From Desulfofundulus thermobenzoicus (lineage in GTDB: Bacteria; Bacillota; Desulfotomaculia; Desulfotomaculales; Desulfovirgulaceae), in assembly GCF_009428905.1 (NCBI RefSeq), contig NZ_WHYR01000041.1, positions 1-32,524 on the forward strand: DNA of 32,524 nt, in the 5' to 3' direction. The notes under the pieces were generated by a model. That model saw only the letters and a program-made list of their open reading frames with translations. It made no database searches and had not been told where the DNA came from. The translations under genes and the position numbers were made by a program. Positions 1-8,038 of the stretch are shown piece by piece; positions within the stretch are counted from its first letter, which is position 1, and the number at the start of each line of letters is the position of its first letter.

Positions 1-709
1 GCACCAACCCTCCCACCAGCCCCCCCAGAACGGCCGGTCTTTTTTCCAGGCTGCGCCCCAGGGAGGACAGGACGGCCACCGGCACCACCAGATTATAGGA
101 TACATATAAAAGGCCGAACCAGGCCCAGTGATTCAACCCGGTAACCGGACGGACCGCTTGTTCTCCCGGGGGTAGGGATATACCGTGAAGGAACAGGGCA
201 AACAGGCAGACCAGACCAATGGCCAGCAGTTTTACCGGCACCAGGATCATATTGGCCAGCAATACCCCCTCCAGACCGAATAAGATAACCAGGGCGGTAA
301 TAAAGGCCGCCAGCATAACCCCGCCGGCCGGGGCCAGTCCAAATTGCTCTTGAAAAACAGCGCCGCTGCCTGCCAGCATTACGGCCAGGCCGCCGGGAAG
401 CATGGCCAGGCTGAGCAGATCAACCAGTCCGGCCAGCCTGTGGCCCATTAATGGCGGCAACAGCTGGGCGTAACTGGTGGTGCGCAGGGTCATCACCAGT
501 TTCATCAGGAAAAGCCCCAGCAGGCCAAAGAGAACGGCGGCCAGGACAGCTCCCCAGAGGCCCCTGCTCCCAAAAACAATAAAAAACTGTAATATTTCCT
601 GGCCGGAGGCGAATCCGGCCCCAATTACCGTACCGATATAAACCGCCACCACACGGAAACACTGTCCCAGGGCACCTTTACCGGGCAATATGGTCACCCC
701 CGGTACCAT
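1..709 (-). CDS. YkvI-like multispanning membrane protein (partial, runs off left edge)
   Basis: The minus-strand frame is open from the most upstream possible ATG at 709 to the window edge, giving 236 residues without the C-terminus. The N-terminus contains VAVYIGTVIGAGFASGQEI, which matches the start of the YkvI family (APC-superfamily fold, transport substrate unknown). At least five long hydrophobic segments follow, so an inner-membrane permease is likely. An in-frame TGA lies 14 codons upstream of the ATG. No good Shine-Dalgarno precedes it, so a GTG four codons inside is also possible. It is divergent from yyaC, with about 107 bp between the two starts. Confidence 0.75.
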   Translation of the reverse strand, partial: MVPGVTILPGKGALGQCFRVVAVYIGTVIGAGFASGQEILQFFIVFGSRGLWGAVLAAVLFGLLGLFLMKLVMTLRTTSYAQLLPPLMGHRLAGLVDLLSLAMLPGGLAVMLAGSGAVFQEQFGLAPAGGVMLAAFITALVILFGLEGVLLANMILVPVKLLAIGLVCLFALFLHGISLPPGEQAVRPVTGLNHWAWFGLLYVSYNLVVPVAVLSSLGRSLEKRPAVLGGLVGGLV

Positions 710-816
710 CCATATGCGGCGCCGGAGCCGGGCTTGACCATAAAAATGTCAGGAATAATCCTGTACCGGACGGGAAATAAATATAGTAGTTATTGGTAAT
801 TCAGGAGGAGAGCAAA

Positions 817-1416
817 ATGATCGACAAAGTGGCGGCAATTGTTCCGGAACACAAAACCAGAATTCATATAGAGGATCCCCTGGCGGCCAGAAAGTTCAGC
901 CGCGACCTGCTGGCGCGCCTGGAAAGATACGACCGTTTGGAAAGACAACCGGTAATTCTATTGTGCATCGGTACCGACCGTTCCACGGGGGACTGCCTGG
1001 GGCCCCTGGTGGGTTCCAAACTGGCGGATCTGACGCAAAATGATTTTCATATTTTCGGTACCCTGGAACAGCCGGTGCATGCCAGCAACCTGCAGGAAAA
1101 GCTGGACGAAATTTACCGGCGGTACCCCAACCCCCTGATTATCGCCCTGGACGCCTGCCTGGGTAATGTGGACAGCGTGGGTTGTATTACCATCGGCGAC
1201 GGTTCCCTGCGGCCGGGGGCCGGAGTGAATAAAAAACTTCCCCCGGTGGGTGAAATCCACATTACGGGCATTGTCAATGTGGGCGGCTTTATGGAATATC
1301 TGGTCCTGCAAAATACCCGCTTAAACCTGGTGATGCGCATGGCCGATGTTATCGTGGAGGGTTTTAAAGAAATACTGGCCGGCAGCAAGTTGGAAGAAGA
1401 AACCCGGGAAATATAA
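817..1416 (+). CDS. yyaC: Spore protease-like YyaC family protein
   Basis: 199 residues. GTDRSTGDCLGPLVGSKL near residues 48-65, the central ALDACLGNVDSVG and the later GVNKKLPPVGEIHI are hallmarks of YyaC, a sporulation-associated family with the germination-protease / hydrogenase-maturation-protease fold. Its molecular role is not settled. The ATG at 817 is preceded by AGGAGGAG at 803-810 with ideal spacing, so it is preferred to an in-frame upstream start at 793 that has no ribosome-binding site. In many Firmicutes yyaC lies close to parAB; here the two are separated by the 12-kb Lar region. Confidence 0.93.
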   Translation: MIDKVAAIVPEHKTRIHIEDPLAARKFSRDLLARLERYDRLERQPVILLCIGTDRSTGDCLGPLVGSKLADLTQNDFHIFGTLEQPVHASNLQEKLDEIYRRYPNPLIIALDACLGNVDSVGCITIGDGSLRPGAGVNKKLPPVGEIHITGIVNVGGFMEYLVLQNTRLNLVMRMADVIVEGFKEILAGSKLEEETREI

Positions 1417-1431
1417 CCCGGGTTTCTTCTT
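1394..1431. terminator. Bidirectional terminator overlapping the end of yyaC
   Basis: A perfect 15-bp stem (1394-1408 with 1417-1431) encloses an 8-nt loop that contains the yyaC stop codon. The outer arms are A/G-rich on one side and T/C-rich on the other. The left arm is coding sequence. It separates yyaC from the convergent YkuS-like gene and could terminate from either side. Confidence 0.8.
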
Positions 1432-1520
1432 GTGCAGGATTAAAACTCCTCCGGCATTACAGGTAAACGGGCGGCATTTGCCGGGTAACGTTACCGGCCC
1501 CCGGAAACCCGCCAATAGAT

Positions 1521-1754
1521 TTACCCCAGTTCCCGCACCCGGGATAAAATCTCTGCCGGCGTTTTCCCGGTGGCATCAATAACCACAGAGCGGGTGGTTA
1601 TATCCTGCATATTCATAACATTATTATCCAGCCCGGTGCCCACCACGGCCAGCACCTCTTCACCGCTGCCCGGGCTGACCACCTGATATCCTGTCTTACG
1701 GAGGAGATCCCTTACACCGGTCAGGCCTTCTTCCACGGCTACTTTTTTGGTCAA
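1521..1754 (-). CDS. UPF0180 / YkuS-like small protein
   Basis: 77 residues from a TTG at 1754, seven bases after the ribosome-binding site AGGAGGTG on the minus strand. It begins MTKKVAVEEGLTGVRDLL and contains GTGLDNNVMNMQDITT and VIDATGKTPAEIL, the pattern of UPF0180 (B. subtilis YkuS), a family of unknown function. An earlier in-frame TTG at 1805 would add 17 residues but would place the strong ribosome-binding site inside the gene. The 1755-1970 gap upstream holds nothing I can identify apart from the next gene's terminator. Confidence 0.8.
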   Translation of the reverse strand: MTKKVAVEEGLTGVRDLLRKTGYQVVSPGSGEEVLAVVGTGLDNNVMNMQDITTRSVVIDATGKTPAEILSRVRELG

Positions 1755-1970
1755 AATAAGCACCTCCTGAACAGTCTTGGCTGTTATTGTCTGTAGTATG
1801 TTCAAAGAGGCGCTTTTCTATAGCCCGGGAGGAAAAGCTAAAAACCGGTTTTCCCGGTCATCAGGGCATATGCGGTATTCTGCTTATAAGTAAATTGAAC
1901 AACTGTTATCCGGGCTTTATGGTCACCGGCCTCTGGTCGGCAGGGCCGATTCGCCAGCAACTTGCCGGAT

Positions 1971-2014
1971 AAAAAAAGCCGGTGAAGGGGTTTGTCACTC
2001 CCTCACGGGCCGGC
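1971..2014 (-). terminator. Rho-independent terminator of the phosphoribosyltransferase gene
   Basis: Read on the minus strand, a GC-rich stem (GCCGG...CCGGC with inner GTGA/TCAC pairing) is followed by seven T residues (plus-strand A-run 1971-1977). The stem overlaps the last codons and stop of the gene it ends. Confidence 0.75.
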
Positions 2015-2645
2015 CCAGCAAGGTGATAACCTCTTCATCGGTGGTCTGGGAAAAATCCTGATAAAACTGCCCCACGGCGTAAAAGTCCTCCGGCACCAGG
2101 AGCACCACCAGCCGGTCCACTTCCTCCCCCAACCTGTCCACCACATCGGTGGGGGCCACCGGTACGGCCAGGATCAACTCCCCCGGTGCAAATTGCCGGC
2201 GGATCCAGCGCAGGGCGGCCAGCACCGTATAGCCGGTGGCAATGCCGTCGTCCACCAGGATGACCTGGCGGCCGCTGTAGTCCGGGTAGTCCACTCGACC
2301 CCGGTATAGAAGCATGCGCCTTTTTATTTCCTTTTTCTGCAGTTCCACCTGTTCCTGCAGTTCATCCTCCCCAAGGCCCAGAAAATCCAGCAATGTACGG
2401 TTGTAAAAGGTGGTGCCGTCCTGGGTCACGGCGCCGATGGCCACTTCCGGATTGTGGGGCGCCCCCACCTTGCGGGGAATAACCACATCCAGGGGCAGTC
2501 CCAGTTCCCGGGCAATTTGCGCCCCCACCACCACCCCGCCCCGGGGGATGGCCAGCACCAGCCCGTCCCGGCCACAGATTCCCCTCAACCGGGCGGCCAG
2601 CTGCCGGCCTGCATCCACCCGGTCCACAAAAATTTTTCCGGTCAA
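1995..2645 (-). CDS. Phosphoribosyltransferase-domain protein
   Basis: 216 residues. It belongs to the type I PRTase fold: VILVDDGIATGYTVLAAL (about residues 129-146) is the PRPP-binding motif, and LVLAIPRGGVVVGAQIA near residue 30 is typical of stand-alone PRTase-like proteins often annotated only as phosphoribosyltransferase. The substrate base cannot be told from sequence. The start is TTG at 2645, six bases after AGGTGA. The leader around 2696-2716 carries a small GGTTCC/GGAACC hairpin of unknown meaning. It is transcribed divergently from the eight-gene operon that follows. Confidence 0.85.
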   Translation of the reverse strand: MTGKIFVDRVDAGRQLAARLRGICGRDGLVLAIPRGGVVVGAQIARELGLPLDVVIPRKVGAPHNPEVAIGAVTQDGTTFYNRTLLDFLGLGEDELQEQVELQKKEIKRRMLLYRGRVDYPDYSGRQVILVDDGIATGYTVLAALRWIRRQFAPGELILAVPVAPTDVVDRLGEEVDRLVVLLVPEDFYAVGQFYQDFSQTTDEEVITLLGRPVRE

Positions 2646-3074
2646 TTGTGATCACCTGCTTTATGGATACTGCCGCCGGCTTCCAGGCTGGTAGTGGTTC
2701 CATCCCACCCGGAACCAGGCCCTTTAAGACAGCATATTCATAACGGGTTCATATATCTATTTTCCGGCTCCACCAGTAATAATACCTTTTAAGCCGGCAA
2801 AAATCAACTGGATTAATTATCGTATCCGTGTCCCCGGACTGCTCATGCCCGGTATCACGTCAAAATAAAAAACAATCCAGCTAAAGACCGCATAGTTTCC
2901 AGAATTCGATCAATCTATTCCCATAGGTTTAATGACAACGGCACTTCGATTATCTTAAAATATTGCTATTTCCCCTTAATTTTGTATAGAGGTTTGCAGA
3001 GCAAATAGTTGAAAATAATCCTGTAATCATATCCATATTAAAAAAGATGAATTTTTTGAAAGGAGGTATTGACT
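2646..3074 (+). promoter_or_regulatory. 429-bp divergent intergenic region with candidate promoter for the eight-gene operon
   Basis: No convincing gene. On the plus strand a TTGCTA (2963-2968), 16-bp spacer and TATAGA (2985-2990) form a plausible vegetative promoter. A weaker TTGAAA at 3009-3014 is another option. AAAGGAGGT at 3059-3067 is the ribosome-binding site of the first gene. The 2750-3060 stretch is clearly more AT-rich than its surroundings, as expected for a regulated upstream region. I could not identify an operator. Confidence 0.45.
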
Positions 3075-3557
3075 GTGGCTAATTTGACTGAAGAGATGAA
3101 GGATGTATTGAAAATTGTAGGAAAAGGAGGGGCTGTTGTCCACCTCACCACCTGCAGCGCTGACGGAGTTCCGAACATCGTAGCGGAAAGATTTGTCACT
3201 CATTACAAGGACGAATATATTCTAATCGGGGAAATGTTCGCCCAGAAAACCAAGGTAAACCTTAATGAAAACGAGGTGGGCTGTATATCCATAGCGCACC
3301 CGGTAAAGGGACATACCTGGGTGTTCAGGGGGCCCTGCACCATTATCAGCCACGCCGCACCGGCAAATTACAAATGGCACGGCATCAAGGCCGGGGAAGT
3401 GCTGGCCGAGTGGGGAGAGTGGGCCACCAAGGAACCACCGGATGAGGTTCCTCCCGACATCGCGCCTCCCAAACTGGCCCAGCGCGGTGTAATCGCTCTC
3501 AAGGTGGAGGAAGTGTACAGTTATAATCCTGCGGAAGCCGGTAAGAAAATACTGTAA
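3075..3557 (+). CDS. PPOX-class split-barrel flavoprotein-like protein A
   Basis: 160 residues. GGAVVHLTTCSADGVPNIV followed by an ERFVTHYKDEYILIGE strand and KTKVNLNENEVGCIS fit the pyridoxamine-5'-phosphate-oxidase-like split barrel, which usually binds FMN or F420 and sometimes haem. The exact cofactor is unknown. GTG at 3075 is chosen because the strong AGGAGGT at 3061-3067 lies seven bases upstream; the TTG at 3069 is only one base from it. It is the first gene of a tight operon: its stop overlaps the start of protein B by one base (TAATG), which suggests translational coupling. Confidence 0.75.
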   Translation: MANLTEEMKDVLKIVGKGGAVVHLTTCSADGVPNIVAERFVTHYKDEYILIGEMFAQKTKVNLNENEVGCISIAHPVKGHTWVFRGPCTIISHAAPANYKWHGIKAGEVLAEWGEWATKEPPDEVPPDIAPPKLAQRGVIALKVEEVYSYNPAEAGKKIL

Positions 3558-3988
3558 TGGGGGCGTGCGCAGTGGGAATTGAATTGACACCCAGGATGAA
3601 AAACTGGATCGAAGCCCTGGGAGTGCACGTGGCTACAGCCACGGCAAAGGGTTACCCCACGGTGATTGTGGCTGAAAGATGCAGGGTGGAAAAAAATATT
3701 ATCCGCATCCCCATCACCGCCAGGCAGAAGGATCAGATAGCCGGCAACCTGGCTGAAAATAAAAATGTCGCCGTCGCGCCCGGCCAGTTGGGCGCCGTCA
3801 GAGCTCCTTACCAGTTTAAGGGAAAAGGCAAAATCGAGGAAAACGAACTTGTTGTTGATGTTGAACAAATCTACTGCACCAAGCCGGGAGCCGAGGCAGG
3901 ACTTCGCCTGGACGTTATGGGCTACGAGAAAATGAAAGACTTTGAGGAAAGTCGCTGGAAAGATATTATCCCTCCGGGGGCCAAATAA
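3557..3988 (+). CDS. PPOX-class split-barrel flavoprotein-like protein B
   Basis: 143 residues, a shorter and diverged relative of the preceding gene. It has the same order of elements: VHVATATAKGYPTVIVAERC, a strand with IIRIPIT, then NLAENKNVAVAPGQ and a C-terminal strand ending VEQIYCTKPG. The pair probably arose by duplication and may form a heterodimer, since split-barrel proteins normally dimerise with the flavin at the interface. The ATG overlaps the previous stop. The next start is 33 bp downstream behind AGGGGGAATT, so the operon continues. Confidence 0.65.
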   Translation: MGACAVGIELTPRMKNWIEALGVHVATATAKGYPTVIVAERCRVEKNIIRIPITARQKDQIAGNLAENKNVAVAPGQLGAVRAPYQFKGKGKIEENELVVDVEQIYCTKPGAEAGLRLDVMGYEKMKDFEESRWKDIIPPGAK

Positions 3989-4021
3989 CTTTCCAAATAA
4001 AAATTAGGGGGAATTAAGCTT

Positions 4022-5791
4022 ATGGAAAAAGAAGTTTTAGCAGCATTCAGAGCAGCAACAGCCCAACCAGATTACCTTACCACTGAAAAATTCGACGCCA
4101 TACTGGGTGGATTCGGCGTTTTCAACATGGGCGTCTGGGCCGCCGCCAACGTCATTGCCAGGGAAATGAAGAAAGGCAAGAAAATCAACGTCAGCGTAAG
4201 TAATGAGCGCAGCACCGAAATGGACGACATAGCCAAAAAAGTGGTCAAGACCTTGATGGATTGCGGTGCCGACGCCTCCAATGCCGCCCTGGTGGGGGCA
4301 ACCCTGCTGTACTGGGCCGGAAGCAGCGTAACGGCGGGAATCCCCGCGCCTAACCGGAAACTGGGGGCCGTATGCCGCATGGCCGCAGGGGCGCCGGCGG
4401 GCAGGGTGGCCAACATACCGACGGAAAAGCTGAACAATAAAATATCCGGTTTTGCCGCCGTCAGGGCCATCTATGAGGCCATGGACAAGGAAGTCCTTGC
4501 TCCATGGCCAGGGGAAATCACTCCCCTGGGGGTCGCCGGCAGCCCGGTGACCGGCCATACCCGGGTAGGGGAAGATATCCTGTTCCCGGAACTGGCCCAG
4601 AAACTGGTCAAAATCGGCGTTGACGGTATGATGAGGGCCTACAACTCGGTGGGCATCAAGCCCTGCCGCTGGATGTCCAGTTTGCTGGCCTGCGCCGCCG
4701 CCCTGGAAATACTGCACCCAGACGCTTATGTGGGCGAAGAGTGGGGTCCATTCCTGAAAACCCGCACCCCGTACGTCTGCGGCCTGGCCGCCGTAAAAGC
4801 CGCCAATATGCCTGAAAAAATCCACATCCGCGGCACCGGTGAAGAACTGGAAACCGCCAAGGTAGTGGGTGACCTGGCCATGATCTTGAAAGACTGCGGG
4901 CAGCCCACGGTGGTGGGCATGATCATGTTCAACGAGGTGTGCGCCCTGATCCAGGAAGGTCCGGCCCTGGGCGTCGGCAGAAGCGGCGGCCCGCTCCTGC
5001 TGCCCCTGACCCACTGGTGCACCTCGGCCTCCCTGGCCCTGTACCTGCTGGGTAAAGGCATGGAGGAGGAAGAGATTGCCGATGTGATCAGGAAAACCAT
5101 GGACAATTTCTTCCAGGTGGAACACGCCGCGGTGGCCACCAACATCCTGGCCCGCCGGGCCAACTTCGTCGAGCGCGGTCCAATCACCCGGTCGGTAATG
5201 ATGGCCACCGAGCCGGTGCTGGTGGACTCCATCTACAAGCGGACCATACACGCGTACAACGGTATGAAGAGCGGTAAGACCATCACTGAAATAACCCGTG
5301 AGTTGGAGGACCAGCGGATTAAAGACCTGGGTGATGGTGTGGCCCGCCTATTCAGCAAGGCCCTGGGCAGGAACATTGAGTACGTAAGGTTTTACAATGT
5401 CCGTCCTGGGGCGGGCCGCCGGACCCATAAGTTCGCCCAGAAATACTTTGCCTTTGACGGTTACGTGGATGTGGAGCTGAAGGTCGACGGCAAGGTATAC
5501 ACCTTTGAAAACATTCTGGCCAAAACAATTCCCGACGCCATGCTGGCCAACGATAGGGAAACGCTGAAGATAATCGAGTGCTTTGCCGCCGGCGCCGTGG
5601 ATTTGCTGAACGCTGGCGCGGTAGCCATGGACGTGGTGGTTCCTGCCTGCGTGGGCGCGGCCATGGGTGTCACGCCCCAGGAGGCAGTGGAACAGGCAGC
5701 TGCCGGAGCGACCATAAGCATGAGCATTCCGGTGCCCACCATCCTGGAATCGGCAATTCTGGCGGCGCGGATTGCCCGCGAACTGAAGTAA
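4022..5791 (+). CDS. Unrecognised 589-residue protein, probable core enzyme of the operon
   Basis: I do not recognise the family. The ATG at 4022 follows AGGGGGAATT. No signal peptide and no clear transmembrane helix are apparent, although the Ala/Gly-rich C-terminus (AGAVAMDVVVPACVGAAMG near 545) is hydrophobic. Motif-like segments include an early GGFGVFNMGVWAAANVIA, AGSSVTAGIPAPNRKLGAVC near 105, NNKISGFAAV, GSPVTGHTRVGED, KPCRWMSSLLACAAALE near 224, and THWCTSAS near 340. At least ten cysteines are present, none in a classic Fe-S spacing. It lacks the His-rich arrangement expected of LarA (DUF2088). With flavoprotein-like genes upstream and a ferredoxin downstream, a cytoplasmic redox or lyase enzyme is a reasonable guess. 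GC-rich codon use matches the core genes. Confidence 0.6.
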   Translation: MEKEVLAAFRAATAQPDYLTTEKFDAILGGFGVFNMGVWAAANVIAREMKKGKKINVSVSNERSTEMDDIAKKVVKTLMDCGADASNAALVGATLLYWAGSSVTAGIPAPNRKLGAVCRMAAGAPAGRVANIPTEKLNNKISGFAAVRAIYEAMDKEVLAPWPGEITPLGVAGSPVTGHTRVGEDILFPELAQKLVKIGVDGMMRAYNSVGIKPCRWMSSLLACAAALEILHPDAYVGEEWGPFLKTRTPYVCGLAAVKAANMPEKIHIRGTGEELETAKVVGDLAMILKDCGQPTVVGMIMFNEVCALIQEGPALGVGRSGGPLLLPLTHWCTSASLALYLLGKGMEEEEIADVIRKTMDNFFQVEHAAVATNILARRANFVERGPITRSVMMATEPVLVDSIYKRTIHAYNGMKSGKTITEITRELEDQRIKDLGDGVARLFSKALGRNIEYVRFYNVRPGAGRRTHKFAQKYFAFDGYVDVELKVDGKVYTFENILAKTIPDAMLANDRETLKIIECFAAGAVDLLNAGAVAMDVVVPACVGAAMGVTPQEAVEQAAAGATISMSIPVPTILESAILAARIARELK

Positions 5792-5808
5792 CAGTGGTTT
5801 GGTTGATC

Positions 5809-5834
5809 GCCCGGTGGAGGTCTCTCCACCGGGC
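5809..5834. other. Intercistronic stem-loop
   Basis: A perfect 11-bp stem with a GTCT loop lies between the 589-residue protein and the ferredoxin. No T-run follows, so full termination is unlikely. It may set relative mRNA levels by stabilising or partially attenuating the transcript. Confidence 0.5.
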
Positions 5835-5879
5835 CCCGGAATTTGACAGGCAACAAACTGATGGGGGTTTGCTTAAATT

Positions 5880-6170
5880 ATGACAGAAACTGACAGCAAG
5901 TCCAAAAAATTGCCAAAACAAATGCCGTGGGTGACGCCGGTAAACTGCGAGGGGTGCGGGGACTGTGTTAACAAATGCAAAAAAGAGCTGCTAAAAATGA
6001 CCGAAACAAATATTGCAGGAATATTTGTGCCCTGGATGAGCGAGCCCGAACTGTGTGTGGGCTGCGGCCTCTGCGCCAGCACGTGCGTGATGGGCGGCAT
6101 CATGATGACCGAGTACGTTGAAATGGCCATCAACCGTTTTAAAAACCAGAAGCCCACCATTAATAAATAA
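5880..6170 (+). CDS. 2[4Fe-4S] ferredoxin-type protein
   Basis: 96 residues with two complete CxxCxxCxxxC motifs: cysteines 23, 26, 29, 33 and 59, 62, 65, 69. This is the bacterial-type ferredoxin fold with a charged N-terminal extension (residues 1-18) and a C-terminal tail. Its place inside the operon suggests it delivers or accepts low-potential electrons for the 589-residue protein and/or the PPOX-like pair. The ribosome-binding site is weak; no better start exists. Confidence 0.9.
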   Translation: MTETDSKSKKLPKQMPWVTPVNCEGCGDCVNKCKKELLKMTETNIAGIFVPWMSEPELCVGCGLCASTCVMGGIMMTEYVEMAINRFKNQKPTINK

Positions 6171-6185
6171 AGGGGAACTATAAAA

Positions 6186-6608
6186 ATGGAATGGAGGCCA
6201 ATTAGTGAGAGGGAATTTATCAACTACGCCAAAGGTCTGGGCAATTACTGCACCTATGGCGATACCCTGCATTTAATCCAGGCAGTTTTTAAAGCGTTCA
6301 AACAGGTGATGGGCAGGGACGCGAACGCCATCGGGGAGCTTTTGCCTGAATCCATAAAACCGATCTGGAACAGCGCAGTTCCTGCCGGTCTGCCGGGCGA
6401 TTCCATACTTGGTTTAATTCAAACCTACGGTTCGTTTTCCACCGTGAGGGATGCGGAAAAGGCCCTGGTGACTCTTTTCGGCACCATTAAGGAAAAACAG
6501 GCCAGGTATGTTGCCAAATGGGAACAGGTAATACCTGAAGAGATCAAAACTTACTGGGAAAAGAGCAGAACCATTGACGAAGTACAGGATGCCGGCCAGT
6601 GCTTGTGA
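6186..6608 (+). CDS. 140-residue protein of unknown function
   Basis: ATG at 6186 follows AAAGGGGAAC, 15 bp after the ferredoxin stop. It is predicted mostly helical and soluble. The stretch from VFKAFKQVMG to ELLPESIKPIWNSA, then a second half with RDAEKALVTLFGTI, recalls the repeated helical layout of DUF2267 proteins, but this is only a resemblance. Base composition is more AT-rich here than in the flanking genes. A subunit or accessory role in the operon is inferred from position alone. Confidence 0.6.
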   Translation: MEWRPISEREFINYAKGLGNYCTYGDTLHLIQAVFKAFKQVMGRDANAIGELLPESIKPIWNSAVPAGLPGDSILGLIQTYGSFSTVRDAEKALVTLFGTIKEKQARYVAKWEQVIPEEIKTYWEKSRTIDEVQDAGQCL

Positions 6609-6669
6609 CGTTAGCTTAATTGAACACCAGGTCGGTGTTATTCAGAGTTTATTAAAAGGAGAATGCGCC

Positions 6670-7215
6670 ATGCATGAGGGTAAGCTGATCATAGCGCAGG
6701 TCGATCATTCTTCCGGAGAGATAATTGGTCACTCGATCCAAAGGCTGTTTCAAATGGGTGCATGGAATGTACAGCTGCTGCAGTCAATAACCAAGAAAAA
6801 CCGCCCCGGGTATATGCTTTTTATAGACTTGCCGGCAGAATTGGTGGAAAAGGCGGCAGTATTTTTGGCTTCCGAGCTGGGAATCTGGGGTTACCACGTA
6901 CTAGAAAGTCAGCATGTTCATTTTGATGTGTCTTTTAGAGAGAAAACTCTGCGCCTAACGGCCGGGGACCGCAACATCATCTTTAATATAAGGCCAAAAT
7001 ATATAGCCCATAGGGGCGAACTGCTCAGCATCAAGGTAGACCACGACCAGTTGGTACAAGTTCAGGCAAAGCTTGAAGAATGTGGTTACAGTTATCCGCT
7101 GGCGGCGCTGCGCTCCAGCATAGAAACCAGGTTATGGTCCGGGGACATGGCGGAAGTAATCACCATCAGGGTTAACTCAGACGTGCACGACCGGGGAGAT
7201 CTTTTGGCCATCTAG
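6670..7215 (+). CDS. Diverged LarC C-terminal-domain (LarC2)-like protein
   Basis: 181 residues, from an ATG eight bases after AAAAGGAG. The segment FQMGAWNVQLLQSITKKNRP aligns with LarC's RQAGALDVFLLPSIMKKGRP, encoded at 14210-14270 in this window. The preceding AQVDHSSGEI corresponds to LarC's ETDVDDMNPE, so the LarC DDMNPE motif is changed to DHSSGE. LarC inserts nickel into the pincer nucleotide in a CTP-dependent step, and its C-terminal half belongs to this fold. It is encoded before larB and before the LarC1 domain, the reverse of normal. The loss of DDMNPE residues suggests altered activity or a structural role. Confidence 0.65.
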   Translation: MHEGKLIIAQVDHSSGEIIGHSIQRLFQMGAWNVQLLQSITKKNRPGYMLFIDLPAELVEKAAVFLASELGIWGYHVLESQHVHFDVSFREKTLRLTAGDRNIIFNIRPKYIAHRGELLSIKVDHDQLVQVQAKLEECGYSYPLAALRSSIETRLWSGDMAEVITIRVNSDVHDRGDLLAI

Positions 7216-7257
7216 CAGGCAACGGAATGCGTCTTACTGATGAAAGGGGATATGGCT

Positions 7258-8031
7258 GTGGAGTCCAGAGATCTGCAAAAACTGCTGGAACAGGTCAGCC
7301 AGGGAGTTGTTCAGCCTCAAGAAGCCTTTAAAATACTGAAAAACTTTTTTTACGAAGACATCTGTTTTGCCAAGATTGATCACCACCGTACCATTCGCAC
7401 GGGATGCCCGGAAGTTATTTTTTGCCAGGGCAAGACGGTGGAGCAAATAACGGCCATCATGCAGCGTTTAAAGGCTTACGAGCCCAACAGAAACATTCTG
7501 GCCACCCGCTGCGCCCCGGAGGCTTATTACGCCGCCAGGGAGGTTATTCCCGATGTGCAGTACAACGAGCTGGCCAGGGTGATGTACGTTAAAAGATCGG
7601 AGGCGGCACACTCCACGAAGGACTACATTCTCGTCATCAGCGCCGGCACATCGGACATTCCGGTGGCCGAGGAAGCGGCCTTAACGGCGGAACTCTTGGG
7701 TCACAGGGTGGAGCGGCTGTTTGACGTCGGCGTGGCCGGCCTGCACAGGCTGCTTAATCACATGAAAATGATCGTGAACGCTAAAGTGATTATTGCGGTG
7801 GCTGGGATGGAGGGGGCTCTGCCCAGTGTAATCGGGGGACTGGTGGACAGGCCGGTCATTGCCGTGCCTACCAGCGTGGGTTACGGGGCCAATCTCAGGG
7901 GTATTTCGGCGCTGCTGGGCATGCTTAACAGTTGCGCCGCCGGGGTCACCGTCGTAAACATTGACAACGGTTTCGGCGCGGGGTACGCGGCAGCCATGAT
8001 CGCCGGTATAAACAATGAAGATAGTTGGTGA
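7258..8031 (+). CDS. larB: LarB, NaAD carboxylase/hydrolase of NPN cofactor synthesis (copy 1)
   Basis: 257 residues. LarB carboxylates the pyridinium ring of nicotinate adenine dinucleotide and releases AMP. The N-terminal PEVIFCQGKTVEQI and the C-terminal PurE-like half (ISAGTSDIPVAEEAAL, FDVGVAGLHRLL, VAGMEGALPSVIGGL, AVPTSVGYGANL, LNSCAAG, NIDNGFGAG) are intact, so the enzyme is probably active. GTG at 7258 lies eight bases after AAAGGGG; ATGs at 7240 and 7252 are alternatives. It is closely similar to the second LarB at 12628-13389. LarC1 follows after seven bases. Confidence 0.9.
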   Translation: MESRDLQKLLEQVSQGVVQPQEAFKILKNFFYEDICFAKIDHHRTIRTGCPEVIFCQGKTVEQITAIMQRLKAYEPNRNILATRCAPEAYYAAREVIPDVQYNELARVMYVKRSEAAHSTKDYILVISAGTSDIPVAEEAALTAELLGHRVERLFDVGVAGLHRLLNHMKMIVNAKVIIAVAGMEGALPSVIGGLVDRPVIAVPTSVGYGANLRGISALLGMLNSCAAGVTVVNIDNGFGAGYAAAMIAGINNEDSW

Positions 8032-8038
8032 AAGAAAA

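Noticed and set aside
1436..1520. Palindrome GGTAACGTTACC (1484-1495) after yyaC
   Set aside because: Too short, with no associated T-run or repeat copies visible in the window. It may be chance.
4037..5251. A 404-codon open frame on the minus strand opposite the 589-residue gene
   Set aside because: Composition is His/Gly/Gln-rich with no recognisable domain, and there is no ribosome-binding site. It is the antisense shadow of a GC-rich gene.
4022..5791. Assignment of the 589-residue protein as LarA lactate racemase
   Set aside because: It is longer than LarA, and I see none of the characteristic LarA His/Lys motif arrangement.
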